Assembly: GCA_018699075.1 (NCBI GenBank)
Contig: JABIPV010000253.1
Span: 1-27,210 of the forward strand
Length of the DNA stretch: 27,210 bases
Origin: Kordiimonadaceae bacterium
Lineage (GTDB): Bacteria > Pseudomonadota > Alphaproteobacteria > Sphingomonadales > Emcibacteraceae
Reading direction: 5' to 3'
Shown here: positions 1 to 7,462 of the stretch, piece after piece
Position numbering within the stretch: position 1 is the stretch's first letter
Layout of the letters: every line of letters starts with the position of its first letter
Program-made: the position numbers and the translations under genes
Notes under the pieces: generated by a model
What the model was told of the DNA's origin: nothing
Databases searched by the model: none
What the model saw: the letters and a program-made list of their open reading frames with translations, nothing else

Positions 1-519
1 ATAATTTTCATGAACATATTGCCTAGGGTTTTTACCGTCCATATCCCACACATGACGCTTCGCCATCTCCAAATCACCAAAGTAAAAATGAATGGTTTGA
101 TTTGGCCGCTCACCAAGGTTTGAAATAGCATGGACCGCATTAACATCCAGGTCCACAACATTAGGCGCATCAAACGTCACTTGACTGCGCTCAACCACAT
201 CATCACCATCACGGTCATAAAATATATGCGTCTCTGCCCCGCCATAAATGGCTGACACGGCGATCATACCGTGTTCATGCGGCGGATATAAAATTTGCGG
301 TGTCGTGGCAATATAATAAGCGGTGACATGATCATCCAAATAAAGCAGAACTTCATCACAGTCAAAATCCGGCATATCGGAAATAATAGCTGCCGGATTT
401 GCGACGGCTTCTTTTAAATGATCGACGGCAGCATCTATACTATTTTCAACATATAGTCTACGAACCGTTTCGATTAAATCTTTAACGGCGTCACCTACTT
501 CAACTTCATAATCATTCAT
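1..519 (-). CDS. cupin / cysteine dioxygenase-like metal enzyme (3' end beyond the left edge)
   Basis: An open frame of 173 codons starts with ATG at 517-519 and runs off the left edge without a stop. The start follows the crotonase stop by 9 bases and has a Shine-Dalgarno AGGGG partly inside that stop. The protein shows the double-stranded beta-helix pattern of the CDO_I/COG5553 type: PPHEHG (probable metal-binding His pair) near residues 100-105, then IYGGAETHIFY, then VHAISNLGERPNQTIHFYFGDL near residues 135-156, where the His is the likely third metal ligand. Family members are mononuclear iron thiol dioxygenases or uncharacterised metal cupins; the substrate cannot be read from sequence. 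It is the last visible gene of the minus-strand sugar operon. The fold is fairly clear and the reaction is unknown. Confidence 0.75.
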   Translation of the reverse strand, partial: MNDYEVEVGDAVKDLIETVRRLYVENSIDAAVDHLKEAVANPAAIISDMPDFDCDEVLLYLDDHVTAYYIATTPQILYPPHEHGMIAVSAIYGGAETHIFYDRDGDDVVERSQVTFDAPNVVDLDVNAVHAISNLGERPNQTIHFYFGDLEMAKRHVWDMDGKNPRQYVHENY

Positions 520-528
520 GAATGGCCC

Positions 529-1317
529 CTATTTTTTCTTGATACTTTTGATGGTCTCGTTACGGTATTTGGTTGCCTCTTCATCTTTAGCGCAAAGAAT
601 TAAATCTTCCGTATCCGCATAACCCGTCGCAGGATTAAGGGCGTTTGCTGCAACATTAACGCCGCGTTTGATAAGCTGCACAGGCAGACGCGGGAACGCC
701 GCTATTTCTTCCGCCATCTCAAGTGCTTTATCCATCGACTTGCCATTTTCCGTAACATAATCAGCCAGTCCCCACTTCTTACATTCTTCGGCTTTATGTT
801 GATAACAGAATATTGACATTAGCTTTGCTTTAGCAGGTCCCACAAGGCGTGTTAAACGCGGAAGTGAGCCCATTCCGAAATTAAGACCTACTTTTACTTC
901 AGGAACATAAGCATAAGAGCCTTCTGCCATCACCCGAAAGTCACAGGCCATTGCAACGGCAAGCCCGCCGCCAACAACACCGCCTTCGATAGCCGCGATA
1001 GTTGGCTGATTGACAGCTTCCCACGCAACACAGACATTGGCCGCTTTAGCACCCATAACCCGCGTTTTATTAGTGTCATTTTCATTTTGTATAGCTTGCA
1101 GAACTGAAAAGTCTGCCCCACTACAAAAATAACCGCCTTCGCCTGTTAAAATGACGGCACGGATATCACTATCCATGCTTATTTTCTCGGCCGCCTCTTT
1201 TAAACCGTCCATTACTTCTGCTGTAAGTGAATTATAATTCTCAGGCCTGTTTATGCTGACAACCGCTATATGAGGATTAGTTTCTGAATGACTTATTTTC
1301 ACCACTTGGTTTACCAT
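529..1317 (-). CDS. crotonase-family (enoyl-CoA hydratase/isomerase) protein
   Basis: This 262-residue protein has the crotonase fold. The ATG at 1315-1317 is chosen over an upstream in-frame start because it has a good Shine-Dalgarno (AGGTGAG) and matches the usual N-terminus; the longer reading would overlap the upstream gene. Visible motifs are CSGADF (first oxyanion-hole strand), VGGGLAVAMACDFRV (second oxyanion-hole loop) and YVPEVKVGL. The Glu in VPEV aligns with rat hydratase Glu164, but the Glu144 position (GGGCE in the hydratase) is Ala here (GGGLA). Classic two-Glu hydration is therefore doubtful; single-Glu members include enoyl-CoA isomerases and other crotonases. It sits 11 bases after the ornithine-cyclodeaminase-like gene and 9 bases before the cupin gene. 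No CoA ligase or thiolase is nearby, so the CoA substrate is unknown. Confidence 0.85.
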   Translation of the reverse strand: MVNQVVKISHSETNPHIAVVSINRPENYNSLTAEVMDGLKEAAEKISMDSDIRAVILTGEGGYFCSGADFSVLQAIQNENDTNKTRVMGAKAANVCVAWEAVNQPTIAAIEGGVVGGGLAVAMACDFRVMAEGSYAYVPEVKVGLNFGMGSLPRLTRLVGPAKAKLMSIFCYQHKAEECKKWGLADYVTENGKSMDKALEMAEEIAAFPRLPVQLIKRGVNVAANALNPATGYADTEDLILCAKDEEATKYRNETIKSIKKK

Positions 1318-1328
1318 AATTTTCTCAC

Positions 1329-2288
1329 CTAAAAGTCCACTTCCTGGGCAAGCCCTTGTTCGATGGCTATATCTAATACTGCCGTTGCCACACATAAATC
1401 CTGTAAGGCAATGCCTGAGCTGTCAAATATTGTTATCTGATCATCATCTGTTCGCCCGTCATGTTCACCCACTAAAACGGCCCCAATAGCCGTAATATCA
1501 AGATCTGGATTTTCACCGTAAGCCGCTTCAAATTCACCATTTACCCTTGATTGGGGCGGGTAATCAGCAAAAAGACTGGACTTTAACACAAGTTCCACCG
1601 GAAGTTCCCTCTTACCCGGCTGATCCGCACCCATGGCAGAAATATGAGTGCCCGGCTTTATCCACGCCGCGTCAAAAAGCGCCTCACGCGCCCCTGTTAC
1701 TGTAACAAGTATATCCGCTTGGCGACACACAGTCTCAGAATCCGCATATTCCGCAAAAATCCCACTAGAGGCGAGTTCCATCATCGCTTTTGAAACGGTT
1801 TTTTCATTTCGGCTATGAATAAGAACTTTCTTAATATGGCGAATAGCGCATATTGCTTTAATTTCAAAAATCGCCTGATGTCCTGCACCAAGAACACCAA
1901 GTGTGCTTGCGTCATTTCGGGCAAGGCTGTTTGATGCCACCGCATTGGCCGCCGCGGTTCTAAGGCCATTAAGGTACCCCGCATTAAGTACCGCTCTTGC
2001 AAAGCCGGTTCCTTCATCAAGAAGGATCGTCGTTGTACCGTGATTAGGGATACCTTTTAAATGATTTCCGGCCCAATATGATCCGGTTTTAAGACCACTA
2101 ATTCTGAGGTCTGTAAGATTTCCAGATTTTACCGAAAAAGTATTCCCTTCATCACAGCCCCGGCCGTGAACCACAGGAAAAATATTACCTTTTTGCTGAT
2201 AAGCAGCGATAAAAGCCTGTTCAACAGCATCAAAAGCAATTTTCTGATTAGCAATTTTTTTAATATTTTCTTCGGATAAAATATGCAT
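1329..2288 (-). CDS. ornithine cyclodeaminase / mu-crystallin family protein
   Basis: A 319-residue NAD(P)-dependent protein of the ornithine cyclodeaminase/mu-crystallin family, close to the usual length. A catalytic-type Lys lies in SGLKTG (K67), followed by LRTAAANA (110-117), the Rossmann loop GVLGAGHQ (131-138) and the segment MGADQPGKREL, whose Asp222 matches the proton-transfer Asp of ornithine cyclodeaminase. The C-terminus GRTDDDQITIFDSSGIALQD is typical. Members include ornithine cyclodeaminase, ketimine/pyrroline-2-carboxylate reductases, alanine dehydrogenase and opine-like enzymes; sequence reading cannot choose among them. Its ATG shares one base with the TAA of the exported TIM-barrel gene upstream (TAATG), which implies translational coupling. 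That ties it to the sugar operon although its usual chemistry is on amino or imino acids. Confidence 0.88.
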   Translation of the reverse strand: MHILSEENIKKIANQKIAFDAVEQAFIAAYQQKGNIFPVVHGRGCDEGNTFSVKSGNLTDLRISGLKTGSYWAGNHLKGIPNHGTTTILLDEGTGFARAVLNAGYLNGLRTAAANAVASNSLARNDASTLGVLGAGHQAIFEIKAICAIRHIKKVLIHSRNEKTVSKAMMELASSGIFAEYADSETVCRQADILVTVTGAREALFDAAWIKPGTHISAMGADQPGKRELPVELVLKSSLFADYPPQSRVNGEFEAAYGENPDLDITAIGAVLVGEHDGRTDDDQITIFDSSGIALQDLCVATAVLDIAIEQGLAQEVDF

Positions 2289-3133
2289 TAGCTGATTTTA
2301 AATTCTTTCATTGTTTCCAACCCATAGCGGATAGTCTCTAGCGGGTTTTCTGGTTCATCATGCTCGACGAAGAAATGCTCAAAACCAGCCTGCTTAATGC
2401 GGCTTAAATTTCTTTCAAAATCAATATTTCCTTTTCCCACATCAGCAAACCAGCCATTATCATCAATATCTTTTAAATGACACATGGGGAAACGGCCAGG
2501 ATAGCGATCATACCAATCAAAGGGGTCCTGCTTAGCGACAGCCATCCAGTAAAAATCCATTTCAATCTTCATTAATTCAGGATCAGTTTGCTCAAAAACC
2601 AGCTCGGCAGGCTTAATGCCATCAAGCTCGATAAATTCAAAATCATGATGATGATAACCGAACTGAATACCGGCATCCTTACACATATGTGAAGCAACAT
2701 TAAGCTTTTCCACCAAAGGCTTATACTGTTCTATCCTCACCCTGTCTTCCGGCGGAACCCACCCCATAATCATATATTTCTGACCAATAGTATGGGCATC
2801 TTCAATATAGGTCTTGAATGTTTCGACTTCCAGTTGGATCGGGTCGACATGACGGGAAACGCAGTTGAGGCCATTTTGATCAAGAGCCGCTTTAAAATCT
2901 TTTGCATTGCCACCTAAATTAAGAATTCCCTCCACTTCCTTAAAGCCAATTTCGGCCACTTGTGCCAAAGTACGCTGCATATTTTCTGCTAGCAGATGCC
3001 TGATAGTATATAGCTGAACACCATAGTTTGATATTTTACCAGTTGCGCCATGAGCGCTCATTAATCCGGGCATTCCCAAAAGTGATGCAAGACTAAGGCC
3101 CGCCGTTGATTTTATAAATTTGCGTCTGTTCAT
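2288..3133 (-). CDS. Tat-exported sugar isomerase/epimerase-like TIM barrel (copy 1)
   Basis: A 281-residue AP-endonuclease-2/xylose-isomerase-like TIM barrel. The N-terminus MNRRKFIKST, followed by a hydrophobic stretch ending near SAHGA (residue 30), is a clear twin-arginine signal, so the enzyme should fold in the cytoplasm and act in the periplasm. Likely divalent-metal ligands and active-site residues are in YHHHDFEF, KIEMDFYW, CHLKDID and VEHDEP, the usual strand-end positions of the family. Relatives act on 3-keto sugars or glycosides as epimerases, hydratases or lyases, or are only named sugar phosphate isomerase; phosphate substrates are unlikely in the periplasm. The Shine-Dalgarno AGAGGA lies just after the GMC stop, 10 bases away. 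It is a paralogue of the 4875-5714 protein, sharing the signal, metal motifs and C-terminal IS. The exact reaction is not determined. Confidence 0.87.
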   Translation of the reverse strand: MNRRKFIKSTAGLSLASLLGMPGLMSAHGATGKISNYGVQLYTIRHLLAENMQRTLAQVAEIGFKEVEGILNLGGNAKDFKAALDQNGLNCVSRHVDPIQLEVETFKTYIEDAHTIGQKYMIMGWVPPEDRVRIEQYKPLVEKLNVASHMCKDAGIQFGYHHHDFEFIELDGIKPAELVFEQTDPELMKIEMDFYWMAVAKQDPFDWYDRYPGRFPMCHLKDIDDNGWFADVGKGNIDFERNLSRIKQAGFEHFFVEHDEPENPLETIRYGLETMKEFKIS

Positions 3134-3143
3134 TATGATCCTC

Positions 3144-4838
3144 TTAAAGGTTATTTGCTTTCATCTGCGTCACGGCATAATCCACCGCCCGCGCCGTTAA
3201 CGCCATATAAGTAAGCGACGGGTTCTGGCAGGCTGATGACGTCATTGATGATCCATCGGTGATAAAGACATTATCCACATCATGGCACTGGTTATGAGAA
3301 TTGAGTACGGATGTCTTGGGATCCCGTCCCATTCGCGCCGTGCCCATTTCATGAATACCAAGGCCTGGATATGTATCCTCATCCAGATACCCTTTTACAT
3401 TTTTAAGCCCCAGATCTTCTAACATCTTCACCGATACACCAACGATCTCACGGCGCATGGTCCAATCATTTTCACCGTATGCACAATCAATATGAAGCTC
3501 AGGAATACCCCATTGGTCAATTTTAGTTTTATGAAGTGAAACATGATTTTTATAATCTGGCAGCATCTCGCCAAAACCATCAATACTAAATGTCCATGGA
3601 CCCGGTTTATTAAAGCTTTCCTTAAAATCAGCGCCGAAGCCTTTATCATCTAGTTTGTCTTTCCAGCCACGGCGCTGCGCACTACCCTGAAAGCCGAAAC
3701 CACGATAATAATTTTCTTCTTGAGCGCGCAAATTTTGAAAGCGCGGAATATAAATCCCGGTGGCACGGCGCCCTACATAATATTTATCATCGTGACCCGG
3801 AAATTCGCCGCTCGCTCCCTGATTATAAAGATGATCCATTAAATAATGACCAAGCGCGCCACTGTTATTTGCAAAGCCATTTTGGAAAGTCTCACTTGTG
3901 GAATTAAGCAGTATTTGTGTAGACCCGAGCGTTGATGCGCACATGAAGATCACTCGCGCGCTGTATATTTTTGTCTCTTTGGTTTTTGAATCTATGACGC
4001 GCACACCGGTCGCCTTCTTTGTTTCCGGGTCATATACCAGACTATGAACTATGCTATCTGTGACGACCGTTAAATTGCCAGCATTTCTTGCGGCGGGAAG
4101 TGTCGCCGACTGACTTGAAAAATAGGCCCCAAATGAACACCCTCTCTGGCATTGATTTCGGTTTTGGCATGTACCGCGACCAAGAGCGAGCTGCTCTTCA
4201 GTCGGTTCAGTCAGATGCGCCGCACGCCCGATAATTAACCTTCGGTCTTCGTAAAGTTCTTCCATACGTACTTTGATGTCTTTTTCAACACAATTAAACT
4301 CCATCGGCGGTTGAAATTTCCCGTCAGGAAGTTGCGATAACCCATCATTATTACCTGTAATCCCGGCGAACAATTCAACATGATCGTACCACTTTTTCAT
4401 ATCTTTATAGCGGATTGGCCAATCAACGCCGTGGCCGTCTTTTTTATTGGCTTCAAAATCAAGATCTCCAAGGCGGTAACTCTGACGGTGCCAGGTCAGC
4501 GAACGCCCGCCCAGATGATATCCCCTGATCCAGCTAAAGGGTTTTCCCTCTTCGTGTGAATATGGGTGATCTTTATCATTAACAAAGAAGTGCTTGGTGC
4601 TATCGAGAAAAGCATAACAAAGCTTTTGAACTTCATGTTCACTATCTGCGGTTTTCCTGTCGACTTTATCGCGGAATTTCATTTCTCACGGGCCTAGCCC
4701 CTCACCAACATAATCTTCCTGATGTTCAACATGGTGACCGCGCTCAATCACTAAGGTTTTCATTCCTTTTTCAGAAAATTCCTTAGCGGCCCAACCGCCT
4801 GAAATGCCTGAACCGACTACTATTGCATCAAAATCCAT
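3144..4838 (-). pseudogene. GMC oxidoreductase, Fe-S type large subunit, interrupted by an in-frame TGA
   Basis: Read from ATG 4836-4838, the frame gives a complete GMC flavoprotein of 564 codons except for one TGA at 4686-4688 (codon 51). Codons 1-50 carry the FAD-binding loop VVGSGISGG (7-15) and the strand-end Glu in VIERG. After the stop the same frame continues EMKFRDK with no shift, to a normal end. Related proteins usually read PWE at this point, so TGA replaces an expected TGG. The C-terminal part has a C-x5-C-x3-C motif (Cys224, 230, 234), as in the 3Fe-4S cluster of FAD glucose dehydrogenase alpha subunits, and the catalytic GIHEMGTARMG and CQNPSLTYMA motifs. An ATG two codons after the stop (4680-4682) could restart translation, but that product lacks the FAD loop. 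Expected role: periplasmic C3 oxidation of glucosides with the small subunit at 5860-6396. A point nonsense mutation or a sequencing error is most likely. Confidence 0.82.
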
Positions 4839-4874
4839 TATTTGACCTATCTTTATTTTATTCAGTTTTTAAAT

Positions 4875-5714
4875 TTAGCTAATCATAAAGCCCTTAGCTG
4901 TATCATAGCTCGTTATCATCATCTGTACTTCGTCCCCAGGTGTGTCATGCTCAACAAAGAAATGTTTTAGCCCTGCATGACTTGCTTTTGCTAAAATTGC
5001 GTTAAAGTCAATGGCGCCATTACCAACATAAACCATTTCACCGTCCTCGCGTCTGTCTTTGACATGACACATATGAAAACGTCCCGGATATTTATCAAAA
5101 TATTCAAATGGATCATGACCCGCTTCAATGATCCAGAACAGATCCATTTCCATTACCATAATATCATCTGATAACTGTTCAAGCAGCATGTCATAGGGCT
5201 TAACACCGTCAAATGGTTTAAATTCAAATTCATGGTTATGATAAGCAAAATTGATCCCCGCTTTATTACACTGCTCCCCCACCGCCTGGAATAGCTCGGC
5301 ATTGCGCTTGTACTGATCCATCGATTTTCTGTTTTCTTCACCGAGCCAGGCAAGTGTAATATATTTCTGATCCATGGTTGCTGCATATTCAATAGTTGCT
5401 TTCAGCGCATCACCGCGAAGTTGATCAATATTCACGTGGATTGACGGGCTAACAAGACCGTTTTGATCGATCATCGCCTTCACATCCCTCGCACTGCGGC
5501 CATAATAATTGAAGAACTCCACTTCTTTGTAACCAATTTCCGCTACCTGCGCGAGGCTTGCTTCCATATTTTCAGCCATCATATTGCGGATGGTATAAAG
5601 CTGAATCCCAACATTTCCAATTGGCGCTGCAAAGGCGCGTGTAAGACCGCCCATGCTCAACATGCTCGCCGCACTAAAAGCTGCAGTGGTTTTGATAAAT
5701 TTACGTCTATTCAT
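4875..5714 (-). CDS. Tat-exported sugar isomerase/epimerase-like TIM barrel (copy 2)
   Basis: A 279-residue paralogue of the 2288-3133 protein. It begins MNRRKFIKTTAAFS and has a hydrophobic stretch ending in RAFAA, a clear Tat signal for periplasmic export. Metal and active-site motifs line up with copy 1: YHNHEFEF, VMEMDLFW, CHVKDRRE and FVEHD. This copy keeps the more usual H-x-H-E form (YHNHE) where copy 1 has YHHHD, so the two may differ in substrate or step. It lies between the GMC remnant (17 bases upstream) and the interrupted GMC gene (about 36 bases downstream), the second half of a GMC-TIM, GMC-TIM arrangement. It is probably an enzyme on 3-keto glycosides or free 3-keto sugars. 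The fold and export are secure; the reaction is inferred from context. Confidence 0.87.
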   Translation of the reverse strand: MNRRKFIKTTAAFSAASMLSMGGLTRAFAAPIGNVGIQLYTIRNMMAENMEASLAQVAEIGYKEVEFFNYYGRSARDVKAMIDQNGLVSPSIHVNIDQLRGDALKATIEYAATMDQKYITLAWLGEENRKSMDQYKRNAELFQAVGEQCNKAGINFAYHNHEFEFKPFDGVKPYDMLLEQLSDDIMVMEMDLFWIIEAGHDPFEYFDKYPGRFHMCHVKDRREDGEMVYVGNGAIDFNAILAKASHAGLKHFFVEHDTPGDEVQMMITSYDTAKGFMIS

Positions 5715-5730
5715 AAAATAATTCTTTCAG

Positions 5731-5862
5731 TTAAAGCGCATTTGCTTTCATTTGTGTGACGGCATAATCCACAGCTCTTGCCGTAAAGGCCATATAAGTT
5801 AGTGAAGGTTTCTGACACGTCGATGAAGCCCGCTGCCCCATCGGTGATAAAAACATTCCCTA
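5731..5862 (-). pseudogene. 3' remnant of a second GMC oxidoreductase gene
   Basis: Translating the minus strand here gives VGNVFITDG in one frame. After a net 2-base loss relative to the other GMC gene, it continues in another frame as CQKPSLTYMAFTARAVDYAVTQ and ends MKANAL before TAA at 5731-5733. This closely matches the C-terminus of the 3144-4838 protein (VDNVFITDG, CQNPSLTYMALTARA, MKANNL). The catalytic Asn of CQNPS is Lys here, another sign of decay. About 40 codons survive and the rest of the gene is absent. The remnant begins right at the stop of the small-subunit gene, so the deletion joined that stop to the end of the GMC frame. It shows that the locus once carried two GMC genes. 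Confidence 0.85.
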
Positions 5863-6396
5863 CGTCGCCCACGTGCGGCCAACTTGCTCAAACGGCACAC
5901 ATCCCTGATATGGTCCTGGATATTGTTCGTAACGAAGTTCTTCTTCGGCACCGATCTGCGATGTAAAATACCCGACTAGAGTAAGCTCTTTAAATTCGGC
6001 AAAAAAGCTCTTGTCTTCTGTTTCTTCATTATCCATTTCGCTCATAATGCTATGACGTTCATCCGCTGAGCCGCTCATAAAGCGGCTATCGACAGCCGCC
6101 AGACCTTTCATGAAATTTTCTCGCTCGTCGTCGTAATACCAATCAGATACAATCAAATGGATATAGTCTGGCACTCCCGCCATTATAGCACCGGGTGTGT
6201 CGGTATCAGGAATAATCATTTGTGCCATTTCACTAACCAAATTTAGCTGATCCGCTGAAAAGGCCGCATTGTTAATATCCTGTGCGGCCGCACCACTAAG
6301 TACACCGCTTATAACCGATGCGGATAATGCACCACCAGTCATAAGGGCAACCGTTTTAAGCATTTGCCGCCTGTTTAAATCATTAAAATCTGTCAT
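5860..6396 (-). CDS. Tat-exported gluconate 2-dehydrogenase subunit 3-like small subunit
   Basis: A 178-residue protein of the gluconate 2-dehydrogenase subunit 3 family (gamma subunit of FAD glucose/glucoside dehydrogenases; LacC-like in the lactose 3-dehydrogenase system). It starts with a Tat signal, NRRQMLKTVALMTGG, ending near GAAAQ. Small subunits of this kind usually carry the flavoprotein partner through the Tat pathway, and neither GMC gene here has its own signal peptide. The body shows LVSEMAQMIIPDTDTPGA, typical of the family, and GYFTSQIGAEEELRYEQYPGPYQGC near the C-terminus. The ATG at 6394-6396 lies 3 bases after the stop of the upstream TIM-barrel gene. Its large-subunit partner should be the GMC protein, but one copy is a remnant and the other has a TGA. 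No cytochrome c partner is visible. Confidence 0.87.
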   Translation of the reverse strand: MTDFNDLNRRQMLKTVALMTGGALSASVISGVLSGAAAQDINNAAFSADQLNLVSEMAQMIIPDTDTPGAIMAGVPDYIHLIVSDWYYDDERENFMKGLAAVDSRFMSGSADERHSIMSEMDNEETEDKSFFAEFKELTLVGYFTSQIGAEEELRYEQYPGPYQGCVPFEQVGRTWAT

Positions 6397-6399
6397 GGT

Positions 6400-7452
6400 T
6401 TATAGTCCTAAAACTTTATTATTTAAATCCGCATCCGATCCTGCACCGGCAAAATCATCAAAGCTCCGCTCGGCTGGCTTGATGATATGATCACTAACAA
6501 ACTGTGCACCCTCTTTTGCGCCAGTTTCCGCATCCTTAATGCAGCATTCCCATTCAACAACGGCCCAGCCATCAAATCCGTACTGTGTAAGCTTACTAAA
6601 AATGCCGTTAAAATCGATCTGACCGTCGCCTAGCGATCTAAAGCGGCCCGGCCGGTCAACCCACGACTGATAGCCACCATAAACACCAGAGCGCCCATTT
6701 GTATTAAGCTCACCATCTTTGACATGGAACATCTTAATACGTTCATGGTAAATATCAATAAATTCCAGATAATCCATTCCCTGCAAAATCAGATGACTTG
6801 GATCATATAAAATATTTGCTCGCGGGTGATTATCAACCGCCTTAAGAAACATTTCAAAACTTACCCCATCATGAAGATCTTCACCGGGATGGATTTCATA
6901 ACAAACATCAACACCAACGTCATCAAAGGCGTTGAGAATTGGTAACCAGCGCCTGGCAAGTTCGGCAAAGCCCTGCTCAACCAACCCCTCAGGACGCTGC
7001 GGCCATGGATAGACCGTATGCCAAAGAAGTGCCCCCGGGAATGTCACATGTGCCGTCAGCCCAAGGTTCTTACTGGCTTTTGCTGCCAGCATTAATTGCT
7101 CAGTGGCCCATTTCTCTTTGGCTTTATGATCATCCTTAGCGTGATCGGGGCCAAAGGCGTTAAAGAGCGTATCATATGCCGGATGGCAAGCTACCAATTG
7201 ACCCTGAACGTGGGTCGATAGTTCAGTGATTTCCACACCATATTTTGCTGCTGTTTTTATTAGATCGTCGCAATAAGTCTGATCTTCCGCCGCTCGTTCA
7301 AGATCAAATATACGTCCGTCCCACGACGGAATTTGAACACCAATATAACCGATTGACGCCGCCCATTCGACAATGGATTCAAAGCTATTATAGGGCGCTT
7401 CATCACCTGCAAACTGTGCTAAAAAAAGCGCTGGTCCTTTAATTTGTTTCAT
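6400..7452 (-). CDS. cytoplasmic xylose-isomerase-like TIM barrel sugar isomerase/epimerase
   Basis: A 350-residue protein of the AP-endonuclease-2/xylose-isomerase-like TIM-barrel family, longer than the two exported paralogues and without a signal peptide. Probable metal ligands are in CYEIHPGED, LYDPSHL, MFHVKDGE and VVEWEC. The spacing, and the insert NTNGRSGVYGGYQSWVDRPGRFRSLGDG after the third ligand, are typical of the sugar isomerases/epimerases found beside Gfo/Idh/MocA genes. It starts 10 bases after the Gfo/Idh gene with Shine-Dalgarno AGGA, so the two are co-translated partners. The likely job is isomerisation, epimerisation or hydration of an imported keto-sugar in the cytoplasm before or after reduction. 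Substrate identity is inferred from context only. Confidence 0.87.
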   Translation of the reverse strand: MKQIKGPALFLAQFAGDEAPYNSFESIVEWAASIGYIGVQIPSWDGRIFDLERAAEDQTYCDDLIKTAAKYGVEITELSTHVQGQLVACHPAYDTLFNAFGPDHAKDDHKAKEKWATEQLMLAAKASKNLGLTAHVTFPGALLWHTVYPWPQRPEGLVEQGFAELARRWLPILNAFDDVGVDVCYEIHPGEDLHDGVSFEMFLKAVDNHPRANILYDPSHLILQGMDYLEFIDIYHERIKMFHVKDGELNTNGRSGVYGGYQSWVDRPGRFRSLGDGQIDFNGIFSKLTQYGFDGWAVVEWECCIKDAETGAKEGAQFVSDHIIKPAERSFDDFAGAGSDADLNNKVLGL

Positions 7453-7462
7453 ATTTTAGTTC

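Noticed and set aside
529..1395. Longer crotonase reading frame with 26 extra N-terminal residues
   Set aside because: The extension overlaps the coding end of the upstream gene, has no family match, and the ATG at 1317 has a much better ribosome site.
1695..1707. Palindrome TGTTACTGTAACA inside the ornithine-cyclodeaminase-like gene as a third LacI operator
   Set aside because: It has a different core (GTTAC-T-GTAAC instead of TGTAAT-N2-ATTACA), odd symmetry, and lies deep inside a coding region far from any start.
4686..4688. UGA read as Trp throughout this genome (alternative genetic code)
   Set aside because: Other genes here end properly at TGA (symporter after two TGG codons, rnd, lptC, the large TPR gene), and Trp is coded by TGG everywhere else, so only this one codon is odd.
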